Shown here piece by piece: positions 1-12,379 of a stretch of 64,000 nucleotides of DNA. The position numbers were made by a program, and so were the translations under genes. The stretch spans positions 31,110,313-31,174,312 of the forward strand of contig NW_026622952.1 of the NCBI RefSeq assembly GCF_023065955.2. Reading direction: 5' to 3'. A model generated the notes under the pieces. The model saw nothing but the letters and a program-made list of their open reading frames with translations. It did no database searches and was not told where the DNA came from. Each line of letters opens with the position of its first letter. Position 1 is the stretch's first letter. This DNA comes from Ursus arctos (Eukaryota; Chordata; Mammalia; Carnivora; Ursidae).

Positions 1-50
1 TATTAAATTCCTTGGAGATATAAGACTAGTCTCAAGAACAATGACAAAGT

Positions 51-248
51 GGCGCCTGGATGGCACAGTGGTTGAGCGTCTGCCTTCGGCTCAGGGCGTG
101 ATCCCGGCGTTATGGGATCGAGCCCCACATCAGGCTCCTCCACTATGAGCCTGCTTCTTCCTCTCCCACTTCCCCCATTTGTGTTCCCTCTCTGGCTGGC
201 TGTCTCTATCTCTGTCAAATAAATAAATAAAATCTTAAAAAAAAAAAA
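51..248 (+). repeat. CAN SINE (SINEC), young GC-rich subgroup
   Basis: Full-length tRNA-derived SINE. It has the head at 51, an A-box-like stretch (tggcacagtggttgag), a B-box-like stretch (gggatcgagccccac), a pyrimidine-rich body, AATAAATAAATAAA and an A tail. It is flanked by a perfect 17 bp TSD, aagaacaatgacaaagt, at 34-50 and 249-265. The perfect TSD and little-diverged body indicate a fairly recent insertion. Confidence 0.95.
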
Positions 249-437
249 AAGAACAATGACAAAGTATTTATATTTTTCTGTCTTCAAATAATGTAATAGC
301 ACTGAATCATAATCGATATCTCTGTGGGGTTATGTAACAAGGTAAAAATGTTTCTATAACTTAATAAATCAATAATACCTTGTTGTGTAATGTGATTAGG
401 AAATCATTTATACCTTTACTCTTTCAGTCTGCCTTTG

Positions 438-482
438 CTTCTTTCTTTCTCTTCTTTCTTTCTTTCCTCTTCCCTTCTCTTT
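438..482. repeat. Imperfect (CTTT)n pyrimidine tract
   Basis: A run of CTTT and CTTCC units on the plus strand, interrupted several times. It is simple-sequence DNA with no sign of function. Confidence 0.75.
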
Positions 483-1522
483 ATAAACTTTTCTCTTAAA
501 AAAAATTCTCTTTATACCTTCCAGAAATGCTTATTATAGGGATATTACTTTAAAACAATAGCCAGAGCAAACCTCATCAATTTAAGAATGGAAAGTGCAT
601 TGTGTAATGAGTTTATGTATGTATCTCTGTTACCTAATGGATCTAAAGTGACATCTCAGGGCCCTGTTAATGAGATTGTTCTTATGTAAGGGAATCTGGT
701 AATGGGATCATACCAAATTAGATTATTTAAAGATAATGTTAACACAAATTAAATTAATTAGTGTTCAATTTGCCCTTCGCAAACAAAAAATTTAAGAGTT
801 AACTAGTAACATAGAGAGGTACTAGTGATGAAATAACATATTTTAGGATCAAAGCCTAGAATCTACAAATTGGAAAGCTGAGAGAATAAAACTAGCTGTA
901 TGTTTAAAGAAGGCATTTGTAAGGCAAATGATTTCAAGCCCATCAACAACTGATTCTCTTTGATCATCTGAAGCTATATGGGTAGGTCATTCTTATTTCT
1001 AGAAATTACATGGATAATGTACAATTCGGTTTTCCTTCAAAACTACTAAAAAGTCACACCTTGTACATAGCATTATTAGCCTAAATTTTGGTTGTTTTTA
1101 TAGTAGCCTTCAATCCCTATGTATAAATGCACTCTTATAGATGTGATTGCACTAGTTTATCACAATAGCTATTGGTAATGAAAATGCATATCCCACAAAA
1201 ATCATTGACCTCCTGGGAGAAATATTTAGGTAGAACTTCCTTAGGTAATCAATTATACTGTGTAGAAATAAGTTGAGATATAACATTAAAAGAATGTATT
1301 GCTATGAGTCATAGTTCTTTATAAAAGAACTGATTATGTCTCATATGTACCTAAAACTGAAAATGTTTAAAAGATGTATTTATTTGCTTCTGAATCTGCA
1401 TGTTACATCAGTATATTATGCTATGAAATGCATCCCTGTCCCATGCAAAAATGAGAGGGAAGAAAGAGAAAAATACTATTTCCTTTATGTCATGTCGTAA
1501 ACTGTGTCAGAAACACAACAGT

Positions 1523-1690
1523 CTATTCAGCTATTCCATAATTTTTTGAAAGACTACTATGACAGTCATTCTAAGTGCAGAAAACATAGATACAGAGCAT
1601 AATACAGACAAAATTCCTGTTCTCAAAGGTCTTATCTGCATTCATTGTGATGCAGAAACAGAAAAAGAGTAGAGCATTTAAACATGCAAT
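1523..1690 (+). repeat. Old interspersed repeat, 'ATTCAACAAATATTTATTGAG' class (copy A)
   Basis: The stretch reads like a degraded copy of a very common ancient mammalian repeat: attca..aaatatttattgag, then cctactatgt, then a block resembling 'acagacaaaattcctgtcctc'. Three more copies occur in the window (about 2753, 7781 and 62826), all on this strand. I recognise the pattern but cannot name the family with confidence. Confidence 0.5.
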
Positions 1691-1801
1691 AAAAATGTAA
1701 GCCAACTGGCTTTTTCAAGTAGAGATGAGTTCTATGAAAAAAAAATGCAATAAATAGTAATGATGGAGACTATCTGCACTTTTTTCTTAAAGTAAACTTT
1801 A

Positions 1802-1853
1802 TTTTATTTGAAATCTGAATGGCAGATTAATTTTATTTGAAATCTGAATGGCG
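1802..1853. repeat. 29 bp tandem duplication (~1.8 copies)
   Basis: The unit ttttatttgaaatctgaatg plus nine bases occupies 1802-1830. It is repeated directly at 1831-1852 with near-perfect identity, so this is a local duplication in AT-rich sequence. Confidence 0.9.
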
Positions 1854-2752
1854 ACTAGGAACTAAGCATGTTAAAATCTGGAGTCCGATCATTTCAGGCA
1901 AAAGAAAAATCAAATGCAAGACCTTGTAACAGAGCCAGCGAATTTTTCCTGGTATTAATTTTCCCCCTCCTTATAATAAATAAAATCCCTTTCTCTGAAT
2001 TTAAGCAGGACACATATCCCACAGCTACCAACTAAATTTCCCAGACTGTTAGGGGTGGCCCTCTGAAATGAGCAACCAATGGCCTATGAATGGAAATATG
2101 CTCAACTTACCAGTCGTGTCCCTTAAAGGAGCTGGTTTCTGTTTTCTTCTTCCCTAGGGTAGGAATCCACATATGGTGCTAATGACTAGCTTAAGCAATG
2201 CAAACAAAGACAAATCCCTAGGAAGCTATTAGATCAGTGAGTTGGAAGGATCCTTTCCCTACCCCAATCTGTTATATGAGAGAGAAATTCATTTCTATTT
2301 GGTGTAAATCATTGAAAGTTTTGTTCTATTGGTTCTGTAAGTATGGTCTGAACTATCCAATACTGCTTCTATGGCAGGAATAACCTCAGTGTGTAGAAGA
2401 AAATATTTTAAAACCAGTATGCATGAAATAGTGAGCCTGAAGAAGGTAAGAGAAAATTATTTCTGAGAATTAGACAGTGATCAACTTATGGATGGCCTTG
2501 TAAATCATTTCATTTTAATTACAGTCAATGGAAAATTTTCAGAGGAAGGTGACTTAATTTGGCTTCATTTTTAAAAAGACAACTTTGATTGTTGTTGATT
2601 GATTTTAATGAGTCAAACACAAGCAGAAACACAGTAATAAAGCAATTTAAATCATCCCGTTGAGAGCCTGAGAGGGGTGGAAATCATTGGCAAGTCCGAA
2701 AAGCATTTAGTTATATATTTAACCTATGTCATCACAAATAATCACATCCAAC

Positions 2753-2860
2753 TATTCATTCAGCATGTAATGATTAAAGACCTCCTATGTATCATCAGCA
2801 TGTTAAAAACTGGATACATGAGGAATGAGACATGGTACCTAACTTTATTGAAGTCTGTAA
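2753..2860 (+). repeat. Old interspersed repeat, 'ATTCAACAAATATTTATTGAG' class (copy B)
   Basis: It follows the same order of words as copy A: attcattcagcatgtaatgat, then gacctcctatgtatcatcagcatg, then a 'gatacatgaggaatgagacatgg' type block (shown here in part only). The divergence implies great age. Confidence 0.45.
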
Positions 2861-3327
2861 ATAACATATACCAGATATATGATTTGAAATGGATTAAGTT
2901 CTACAAAGATAGGATGTTTTGGGAGAATAAATCGAAATCACTTAACTTGATTATCCTCTCCAAGGAAATATTTACTCTAATATGTGAAATATAACTGATG
3001 ATTACCCCAGGAAAGTCGGCTGAGGAGAATTTCAGGTAGACGCATGAGCAAGGGATGTGACATGGAAATGTGTTTGACAGAATGCATAACATGTAATAGA
3101 AAAAATATGTATTCATTAGGGATAAATTATAAGGATACAACAATACAAAAAGTGACAGTAATATTTCTAATGTATATCTCATATCTTAACAATTTAGATT
3201 AAACTTAATGTGTAAAATATTACCTACAGAATACACCTATGGGATATGCTTCTGGCTAGGACACTTCAGAAATCATGAAGACAACATTTTGAACAACTCC
3301 CATTAGCAACTTTATCTTTGCTTTTTC

Positions 3328-3528
3328 TTTTTTTTTAAAAAAGATTTTATTTATTTGTTTGACAGAGATAGAGACAGCAAGCGAGAAAGGGAACACAAGC
3401 AGGGGGAGAGGGAGAGGAAGAAGCAGGCTCATAGCGGAGGAGCCTGATGTGGGGCTCGATCCCACAACGCCGGGATCACGCCCTGAGCTGAAGGCAGACG
3501 CTTAACCGCTGTGCCACCCAGGTGCCCC
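3328..3528 (-). repeat. CAN SINE (SINEC), young subgroup, minus strand
   Basis: A reversed SINE: poly-T and TTTATTTATTTG at the left, the GA-rich body, then the B-box region (gggctcgatccca) and the head complement ccaggtgcccc at the right. It has a perfect 15 bp TSD, tatctttgctttttc, at 3313-3327 and 3529-3543. Confidence 0.95.
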
Positions 3529-3543
3529 TATCTTTGCTTTTTC

Positions 3544-4851
3544 ACTATAGAATAAGAATTATAGCACAACTCAATTATGATAAATAGATTTACCCTAAAA
3601 TGTCTCTACTTTCTGATATATTTCTAAATTCTATACAACAGTTTAACGATATCCTGCTAATCATTTTGTTTTGCAAGAAAAAATATTTTTGTTAGTTAAA
3701 AATTTTTAACAAAACCTATTTTTAAAATTTTATGATTAAATATTAGACAAATTAGAAAAGTGAAATGTGTATTTGAACTCCAATTTAGAGACGGTAAAAC
3801 AAAATTCATTAGAACTTCTTCCTGAAAAAACATAACTTCTGAATGTGCAATATTGCTAAACCAAATAATAATGTTGGAAAGGATTCTGAAAATGTATAGA
3901 CCAAAATGATCTGTTCTAGCTTCATTAAGTACTGAGTTCACTTTGTATCCAAAACTATTGTTGAAGCATGAAATTCACAATGTTATTTGCAGAGATTTAC
4001 TGGTCAGTGAAGCAATGAAATCATCAAAAGTTAATGAGCATTTACATCCAAAATAGTAAAAGGGATAAATTCAAAGCAAGTTACTTGAAGGACTACTGAG
4101 TAAGAAAGCTGACAGAGGTAGATATGTATTTTACATATAAACATTGTCATTTTCTAGTTTTTCTTATAAAGTAGCACTTTGGGTTTCTAAGACCAATAAA
4201 CTAATATACAAGATGTGCATTTGCCCTGACATTTGTGAAAGACAATTTTGATTAGAAATGTTAGGTGAATCTGGTGCAAGAAGGAAGCTCGTGGGACACT
4301 CCAATGGCACTATTCCTGGGCATAGTAAGGAACTGACTAAAGATATAAAAGACCAACTCATTGAACAAATAAAACCAAAAGGCTTTTTTATTGCAGTGTG
4401 ACAAATACACAGAAATTGTTAATACAGAATACTTTCAGTATAGTATTTGTGCCCATTATCTTAACATAATGGTGATAGAAAGTAAGAACTGTTTTTTGTT
4501 TGTTTGTTTGGTTGGTTGGTTTTTTGGTTTTTTTGGATCCACTGCCAACAAACACAGCTAGCTCTGTGTTACTTAAACTAAGAGAAGATGTGAAATGGAC
4601 TTTGTATTCAAAGTGTTGAGTAGAAATATGTTGTAACGGCAGGAGCTTGCACCAAATTATTATTGGCACATCAAAATGTAAATCAAATATAGTTTCTTTA
4701 GTAAGATTGACTTGGTATTTAAAAAATTTGTGAAAGTAAGTATGTTTAGTCACATGTATTAAAATTGTGAATATATAAAGGCTCATGTATTAAAATCAAC
4801 TTTTGCGTAATATAAGAACTGATTTTAACAAATGTTAATTCATGCTAAAGT
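3544..4851. other. AT-rich interval, nothing recognised
   Basis: Apart from a T/G-rich low-complexity tract at about 4490-4536 (gtttgtttgtttggttggtt-like), I see no repeat family, coding signature or RNA gene here. Confidence 0.5.
4490..4536. repeat. T/G-rich low-complexity tract
   Basis: Iterations of GTTT and GGTT on the plus strand. It is simple-sequence DNA. Confidence 0.8.
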
Positions 4852-4863
4852 AAAATGTTTTTC

Positions 4864-5057
4864 GGGGCGCCTGGGTGGCACAGCGGTTAAGCGTCTGCCT
4901 TCGGCTCAGGCCGTGATCCCGGCGTTATGGGATCGAGCCCCACATCAGGCTCCTCTGCTGTGAGCCTGCTTCTTCCTCCCCCACTTCCCCTGCTTGTGTT
5001 CCCTCTCTCGCTGGCTGTCTCTATCTCTGTCAAATAAATAAATAAAATCTTTAAAAA
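4864..5057 (+). repeat. CAN SINE (SINEC), young subgroup
   Basis: Complete SINE with the ggggcgcctgggtggcacag head, the A and B boxes, the CT-rich body, AATAAATAAATAAAATCTTT and an A tail. It has a perfect 12 bp TSD, aaaatgtttttc, at 4852-4863 and 5058-5069. Confidence 0.95.
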
Positions 5058-5390
5058 AAAATGTTTTTCAATGGCAACAGTTCATTTGCAAATTCTGAAC
5101 TGTAGAATAAACTCTCAGTGTTTCTGTAAGGTAAGAAACTAGTTTGCTTCCAACTCTTTAGTGATGTGAATTGGATAGTCAAAATTGCTTCTCTGTTTCT
5201 GGGATTTTTAATGATTTTAATCTTTTCACACAAGGAAGGAATGCAACATGGCAGATAAAATCCAACGGCAAAAATAAAAATTTGGGAGAAAAACATTTCT
5301 AGGGATTGTTATGACATGTTCCGTAATTTAACAACAATTATGAGTAAAATTGGTCATGATGTTAATATTGCACTTTGTTGAAAGTTATCA

Positions 5391-6282
5391 ATAATCCTCC
5401 TCTACCCCTGTTGTTTCCTGTGTTGTTGATTTTAGCAATTCTGACAGGTGGGATGAGATATCTCATTGTAATTTTGATTTGCATTTCCCTGATGGTAAGT
5501 GATGAACATCTTCTCATGTGTCCGTTGGCCATCTAGATGTCTTCTTCAGAGAAATGTCTGTTCATGTCTTCTGCCCTTTTCTTAAATGGATTATTTGTTC
5601 TTGGGTTTTTGAGTTTTATAAGTCCTTTATATATTTTGCATACTAACACTTTATCAGATATGTCATTTGCATATATCTTCTCTCATTCTGTAGGTGGCCT
5701 TTTAGTTGTTTCCTTCACTGTGCAAAAGTTTCGTATTTTGATGTAGTCCTAATTGTTTCTTTTTGTTTTTGTTTCCCTTGCCTCAGGAGTCCTATCTAGA
5801 AAAAAATTGCTATGGCCAATGTCAAAGAAGTTACTGCCTGTGTAGTTTTCTAGGATTTTTCTGGTTTCAGGTCTCACATTTAGGTCTTTAATCCATTTTG
5901 AATTTATAGCAGCATATTAACAATAGCCAAGATATGGAAGCAGATCAAGGCATCTACTGATTGATGAATGGATAAAGAAGTTGTGGTATATATATACAAT
6001 GGAATATTATTCAGCCATAAGAGAATGAAATCTTGCCATTTGCAGCAACATGGATGGAGCTAGAGAATGTAACACTAAGCAAAATACATCTGTCAGAAAA
6101 AGACAAATACCAAATGATTTCACTCATATGTGGAATTTAAGAAACAAAACACACGTGCAATGTGAAAAAAAGAGAGACAAATCAAGAAACACACTCTTAA
6201 TTAACATAGTTAATTATGCTTGACTATGTTAATATAGTTAAAATAAAAATAAAATTAAAATTAAAATTAAAACTTTTTAAAA
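5391..6282 (+). mobile_element. L1 3' end with 5' inversion (twin-primed)
   Basis: Two parts of one L1 lie head to head. Bases 5391-5907 are antisense to the late part of L1 ORF2 (words such as tctcattgtaattttgatt and gatttgcatttccctgatgg mark this). Bases 5903-6240 are sense to the extreme C-terminal coding end of ORF2 (aacaatagccaagatatgg, atggaatattattcagccat), followed by an A-rich tail of aaaatt units to about 6282. This inverted-5', direct-3' arrangement is the classic product of twin priming during target-primed reverse transcription. The two halves share TTTAT at the joint (5903-5907). About 150-200 bp of L1 that would lie between the halves are absent. The copy is heavily 5'-truncated and codes for nothing. 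I could not find a clean TSD, only a weak aagttat match. Confidence 0.8.
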
Positions 6283-6289
6283 AGGAAGT

Positions 6290-9200
6290 TATAAAAAATA
6301 AATCAGTGAAGGAACTTACCACCAATCACCTTATGAATTTAATATAATGTTTTGTATTTTTCATTAATTAGATAATCAGTAACAGTTTCATGGATCTGAA
6401 TCCTTTTTTAAACATTTTTATCAAAATGCTTATTTATATTTAAAAGATTTATACTACACAATTTTAGGTGAATATACTTCAAAAGCCAAGTATAACTTTC
6501 TACATTTGGATAAAAATTATAAATTAGTATGCTGAACTTGCTTTATAATCTCCTCTTCTACTTTTGTCAACACGCACCTCTGCCTGGCTTCTTTGACACG
6601 TATTTTTCAAACAAACTATATAAGAGGTTAAATATGTATTACCTCCTGCAAGTAGTGAGGTTGTAATCCACTCTAGATTTGATAACAAGTAAATAGCAAA
6701 CATTTTTGCCACAATAAAAACTTTAAATACTGATACACCTGTTGAAAGTGGACCTAAAGATATTCCATACAAGGAATTGCTATTTCATTCATAAATTTCT
6801 GACTAGCTATGATGTGTGAGGACATAGTGTTATTAGGGCAATACTGATAATCAACAAGTATATGTTTTTTGAATATTTTCTTTTTTTTATGCCATGTTTA
6901 TTTTGATTTATTGGATACACTTTATTCCTGCCAAATCTAATAATGAAAATTGATATGTGCCATACTTTGTTTTCATTTTTCTGGAATTTTACTTTCTTGT
7001 TGGATTCTTCAGAAGTATTAGTTTATGACAGATGGGGGGATGGTCCTTTAGACATGGTTTTAGAAGCACTGATATAGTTCATATTCCTAAACCATATTCT
7101 TCCTGTAGTCTATCACTTTAAAAACACTTTTGTTTTGAGGTTCTTATTTGTATTTTCCTTTCCCAGATGTAAAATTCTTCAACTGCAAGAAATTATCTAC
7201 AACTATTTCTAGATCATAATAGATGCCTCAAATACAGTATAAAAATCAATGAGTAAATAGTTACACAAGTAATTATTATAATTGTAACAACACACTCATT
7301 CATACAATATAAACTCTTCAAGGCTACAATATCCCTGAATTTAAAGTAGGTAATACTAAATGTATTCTAATATGTGATAGTATCATACAGAATTGTCAGG
7401 GCAGTCAGTCATCGGAACATAGCAATTTATGTGCATACGCAAAATGATTCTCCAAAATATCAATGGTAGTTACCTTGCTATCTTCTGGCTGTTGTGACTT
7501 TGGGTAACTGTTATTTTCTTCTTAGAGCTCTGCTATACTACCTTTCTTTCTATAATGTACGACTGATAACTTAGCAATAGTGATTCTGGGTTCAAATTCA
7601 GCTTCAGTGTAATATGGATGTCCACTTAAACATGACCTTTTTTTTAATGTTGCATATATTTTATTTAACTCAATATTATTAGAGATAGTGGGAAACCACA
7701 AATATAGATCCTCAAACAGTATGTGCTAGTACCCCAGTTAAATAAAAGACAGAACAAAGATTATATATTCTGATCTATTGCTTATCAACAAATATTTACT
7801 GATAACGTATTATTTGTCAGGAATATCACAGATATTATATATATACCAAATAAGTGAAGCAGACATAAATCCCTACCCAAACAGGGCTATTTCCTGGGTT
7901 GAAAAATGAGCCACAGACAACTTTTTCTAGAATGATCAAAAAGAAGATAGTATTAGCAAATTGATTTATAACACTTTCAGATGATCATCTTGCTGTATGA
8001 GTTCTTTTTTACCATTTTAATTATTAACTTTTTTGGTCTATTCTCAAATACAAAGATAGCAAATTATCATTTGCTGTGTATCTTTCTTCATAATTACAGT
8101 GGTTCTTCTACCTTGTAGTCAAAATTCTCTACAGCAGATTTCTCAAAATATAAAACATTGCATTGAGGTTATTTAGCATCCCATCTATTATACCTATGTA
8201 GATTAAAAGAGGGAAAAAAATCATACACAATGTCCTCAGAAGACAGCAGCCCACCTCTCAGCTGTTTGAGAAATAGAATTATTATAAACTTAATAAAGTA
8301 TTCTACAGTGTTATATATTCCAACTAGTTTAAATTATTCATTTCATATCCTAGTACTTTTCCCCCCACATATGCAACTTTATTGTTTTAAGCTAGTTGAT
8401 TTATTAAAATGTCATCAACATAGTGCAAATTAATGATTCCAGTGAAACACATTTGCGATACCTTAGGTATGTGACAGGCAATTAAAAAAAGTTGTATTGA
8501 TTTGTCTAAAATGTTAAATGACATAATAGCCATACAGTAAAGTATTGAATAATTTAAGTAAATCAATGTTTTCTGAATTTTGTAGGAGTACAAACTGTCT
8601 TGGGTGCTAAAGTAAATCAATATAATAAAATAAAAATGAAGCAGTTTATAATGACGAATGTATGGGTTGATAATAACCAGAGGTAGAATCTCATTTAGCC
8701 ATTGTAACAAACAACTTCCAGGCATCTTTTGTGCACTATTCCCATCAGAAAACATGGTATTATATAGTCAATTGATTTTAGCACTTAAATAGCTTTTCAT
8801 TTGCAAGACACCTAGCCTCAGTATAAACTAAACCTTTCCCATAGTGTCATTAGTTATGGCTTGATTTAGAATGATAATACATATTTACTACCATTACAGC
8901 TATTTTGTGTGTTTTATGTGGTCTGTAAATAATGTTATATTTTATGAGGAAATGAGAAATGTTCATTTGCTGTTCTCTTATATATTTGGAAGATATAGGA
9001 TTTAGCATTTTTGTACTTTTACTGATCTCTTTTTACTCTCATTTCCAATGGTAAATCCAATGAAAAATATTTATTTTTCATTTCATGTAGCTAGGTCTAT
9101 ATGCATTTTTTAGTTTCCTATTTTGCTTAGAAAATAGAAGTATGGTATTCTATGTGTATGTAGGGACATGTTTTTCCTACATTATGTCTTTTGTGGTTTA

Positions 9201-9613
9201 CTACAATTTGAAGACTAATGAAATCTTTGGACACTTTCCACAGGAAAGAAAAGAAAATATGAATATAGATATAAACACAATGCTATATATAATTTAAGAG
9301 AATTCAGATTTATCCTGAATTCTTTTCACATTCAAACACAAAGGGTAACAATTAAAACAAGGAAAACAGCCATGATTGCAGTGCTGAAAAATTTAAATAC
9401 TTCAGTGTTGTAGCTAGACTTAAAATGATGAATGCAGATAATTGCTAAAAATACTTTACCCATAATACTTATTATAACTTCTCTAAAAATTCAGAAAAAG
9501 AAGATTCCACAGTAAAGGGCAAAAACATGAGAACATCACCAAGAAAAGACAGGTGGAACAAAAATGGGAGATCTAGAGTGGACAAAGGACTACCACCCAG
9601 ATTATAGGAAAAG

Positions 9614-9616
<3 letters not shown>
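6290..9616. other. AT-rich interval, little recognised
   Basis: No coding or RNA gene is visible. One old repeat copy lies at 7781-7895 (listed). The remainder is AT-rich sequence with short, unsupported reading frames. Confidence 0.5.
7781..7895 (+). repeat. Old interspersed repeat, 'ATTCAACAAATATTTATTGAG' class (copy C)
   Basis: It contains caacaaatatttactgata, tatttgtcaggaatatcac and gacataaatccctacccaa. These follow the usual word order of this old repeat, including the 'aaatccctgccc' block. Confidence 0.5.

Positions 9617-9654
<38 letters not shown>
9617..9654. repeat. (CA)19 microsatellite
   Basis: There are nineteen uninterrupted CA dinucleotides. It is uninterrupted, so its length is likely to vary between individuals. 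Confidence 0.97.
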
Positions 9655-9658
<4 letters not shown>

Positions 9659-9739
9659 ATCACTGAGACTTAGTAGTAAATCATGGTGAATTAGGCATGG
9701 ACCATGCTGTCACATTGAAGCTGGATGGTTTATTTCATG

Positions 9740-9850
9740 TTGACCTTGGTAAAATTATCTGGACTCTGATGCTATCCTCTTCTGCAAACTGGGGATACTA
9801 ACATGATTTATTTCATAGGTCTGATGGTTAACTCCATACAAAGTATTTAG
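9740..9850 (+). repeat. Possible MIR core fragment
   Basis: The stretch 'tcctcttctgcaaactgggg' followed by a 'gatactaacatgattta...cataggtctgatgg' pattern (shown in part) resembles the MIR block that reads 'tcctcatctgtaaaatgggg' and so on. It is degraded, and the ends are guesses. Confidence 0.45.
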
Positions 9851-10984
9851 TTAAATTTTTGACATATATTCGATAGGAAGATTAGTACTAAACTCAGAAT
9901 GTGCTCTCATTTTTGTAGCAATCCTGTTTGCTGTGAGAGTTGCTCTGAACTAATATGGGAAATCTTGGGAAAGGAAAAGCTCCAGGTTATTTGTTTGGAG
10001 GGGCAGCCAGGCTAATCAGACTTTTTAATCCCTCACTTAACTCATACTAAACAGTGGACAACACAGACATCTATCCTAAGGGAAGGAGTAGAGAGTGAGG
10101 GCCCTGTGGCTAGAAAGCAGGAAAGAACTCTGCGCAAGAGACACAGATTAACAAGAAGATTCCATGCCCAAAAGTCCAGTCATAGGCATACCCTCTGGCA
10201 GTATATGTCACCACACATACATCACCGTACCTGGAAGCAGGGTATAGTAAGGTTATATAGTACTCTTAAAACAGCCCAATGAAAATTTCAAATTCGAAAT
10301 AGGAGTATAAAAATCAAGAATCAGTAAAGCTTTCAGAAAAGATAATCTTGTAAATGTTAGAGATCAAATTCAATAAACAGGAAATAATTTTTCTTACATA
10401 ACAAAAGTTAATGTACAAAGCAGCAGATAAAAATATTAAAATAAATATAAAAAATAACTTCAGAGTGATATGAGAAGGCACTGCATCCATAAGATAACAT
10501 ACTAGAGATTTTTCAAATGAGAAATTTTATTTTGGGAAAAATACAAAAGCTCAATTTTGAGCTAAATAGCAGAATGAGAGGAGAATGAAAAGAGACATTA
10601 ATGAGCAGGCAAATGAAATGGGACCATGTTCTCAGGGAAAGGGCAATGTAAATAGAGATGAAATTGGGAACAAAGAGTTAATAGCTACAGAAGTAAAACT
10701 ATAAATTCTAGAAGAAATGAAGCAGAAGGTAGGGTGAGAAAGGTGAAAAGAGGAAAGTGTTCCTCATTTCTTAAGACATACAGAGAAAAGTTGAAATGTT
10801 GACTAAAGAATATCAATAGTATAACTATGACATTTTTAAGGAAAAAATGTAAACAAAAGCCTAAAATATAAGTGTAACTTAAATCCCCAATCCTGACTTT
10901 ATCCATGAACTCCAGACTCATAAAACCAACTTCTCATTTAACATCTCCATTTGCACGTATGATAGATACAAGTGTGTCGAATCA
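9851..10984. other. AT-rich interval, nothing recognised
   Basis: I see no repeat family, RNA gene or credible coding region. Frames are short and broken. Confidence 0.45.
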
Positions 10985-12010
10985 AATACAGTGTGTTGAA
11001 AACAGAACTCCTGGCATTCTCCCCACATGGACAAAAGTTCTCCATCAGCCCTCTACATCTCAGTAAATGGCAATTCAATGACCAGTGGCAAGAATAGAAT
11101 CTTAAATTATCTCTGACTCTTCTCTGTCATTCAAGCGTATATCCATTCCAACAACAAATCTAACTTGGCTCTCATTTCAAAATATATGCAATACCCTACC
11201 AATTCTCAATACCTCTATCACTTGTACCTTTTTCTAAGCTACCACTTTTGCTTACCTGGATATTTATCTAACCAATCCCTATACAAATCTCAAATTAGCC
11301 ATTCTAAATCTAAGGCTAATAAAATGATCTCTCCCCCAAACCTTCTAAAGACTGCTTCAGTTCACTCTAAATTAAATTAAAGTCTTTAAGAGTTTGCTGG
11401 TTTCTATATGATTTGGCCTTCAGCTACATTTCTGACATAATGTCAATTATCTTCATCCTACCTGGCGTTTTTGTTGGTTTTTGAACATGCCAAGTGCCAT
11501 TTACCTTTTTCACAGTTTCTGATTTGCTTTTCCCTCTGCCCCAAATTTATTTTGCTCACCTCTTGGCTTCCCTTGACAGGGAACATAAGTAAGCTCCAGA
11601 CATCAACCAACTTTCCTTCCCTTCTAACACTCATAGCCTCACCACTGTCATCTGTCTCAAATATGTTGGAATTGATTTCATTATTCTCTCGTCCTGTGTA
11701 AATAGGTCATCACAGGGAGCCTAACCCTTCATTTTACTAGACATCTTAGACATTCTAATCCACAAAATGATCAAAGCTTCCTTACTCTCATCACTTTTAA
11801 GCTTCCCCAATTCCTAAACTCTACGATGCCTTTTGAATTGACCAATTATCTGCAAAGTCTACTTTATCTTCATGTTTTCTCTGAATATTTCCTTATTCCT
11901 CTTGTTGCAATAAACTTGCACTCTGCCAAAGAGGTCAATGCTTTTCCAGAGTCTTTATCTGTGGTGACTGTTTCCCATGCCACTGAAAAGATCTTGAAAT
12001 GCTGGGTCTG
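10985..12010 (+). repeat. L2-type LINE 3' region, degraded
   Basis: The word order matches the late coding and 3' region of mammalian L2: a 'ctggcattctcccc' start, 'ctacatctcagtaaatggca', 'gatctctcccccaaacctt', then 'gatttggccttcagctac' and 'gaacatgccaagtgcca', then 'ttttccctctgccccaaatt'. It is highly diverged and frame-broken. I place it on the plus strand, with approximate ends. Confidence 0.6.
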
Positions 12011-12293
12011 GATATAGAAAGGTGTGTTTCCTGCTCTTCATTGCATACTTAAAACTATTTTCTCCTGCACTTCCCTATAAGTATCTGCTCTTAAAATTCT
12101 TGTCATTATTTTATATTTCTAATTATGAAACTTATTGATGTAATTTCCCAATACCTGCATTATTAAACCTTATTTTTGAATGACTTTGGTTCCTAATTCA
12201 CTGTCATCCTGTTTACAAGTTACCTGTCTTATCTTTTTGAGATATGAGTATGCATATAGATGATCTTTCCAACACCCTAACTTCTGATATCTT

Positions 12294-12334
12294 TTTTAAA
12301 AAACTTTTTACTTATTTATTTGAGAGAGAAAGAG
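12294..12334 (-). repeat. 41 bp severely truncated SINE stub
   Basis: Only the 3' tail of a reversed SINE is present: T-rich sequence, ttacttatttatttgagaga and a few more bases. It sits between near-identical direct repeats, aacttctgatatctt (12279-12293) and aacttctgacatctt (12335-12349), matching at 14 of 15 bases. The repeats read as a TSD, which makes this a complete but extremely 5'-truncated insertion rather than an eroded full copy. Confidence 0.75.
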
Positions 12335-12379
12335 AACTTCTGACATCTTGAGTCTTCTCCCTTAATGTTCTTATTCTTC

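Larger units (their letters stand above)
266..3312. other. AT-rich interval, no gene recognised
   Basis: Reading frames here are short and low-complexity, with no family resemblance. The interval holds a CTTT-rich tract, a short tandem duplication and two copies of an old interspersed repeat, listed separately. The rest shows nothing I can identify. Confidence 0.6.

Noticed and set aside
51..248. A and B box-like motifs suggesting tRNA genes (here and in the other SINEs)
   Set aside because: They belong to tRNA-derived SINEs. No cloverleaf-forming intact tRNA was seen.
438..482. Possible CRISPR or regulated repeat array in pyrimidine tracts
   Set aside because: Simple-sequence units without spacers, in a vertebrate nuclear genome.
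4388..4786. 132-codon minus-strand frame
   Set aside because: AT-rich chance frame running through a T/G low-complexity tract (Lys/Thr/Asn run), with no domain features.
6201..6232. Inverted repeat ttaacatagt / actatgttaa
   Set aside because: Short AT-rich palindrome in the A-rich tail area of an L1, of a kind expected by chance.
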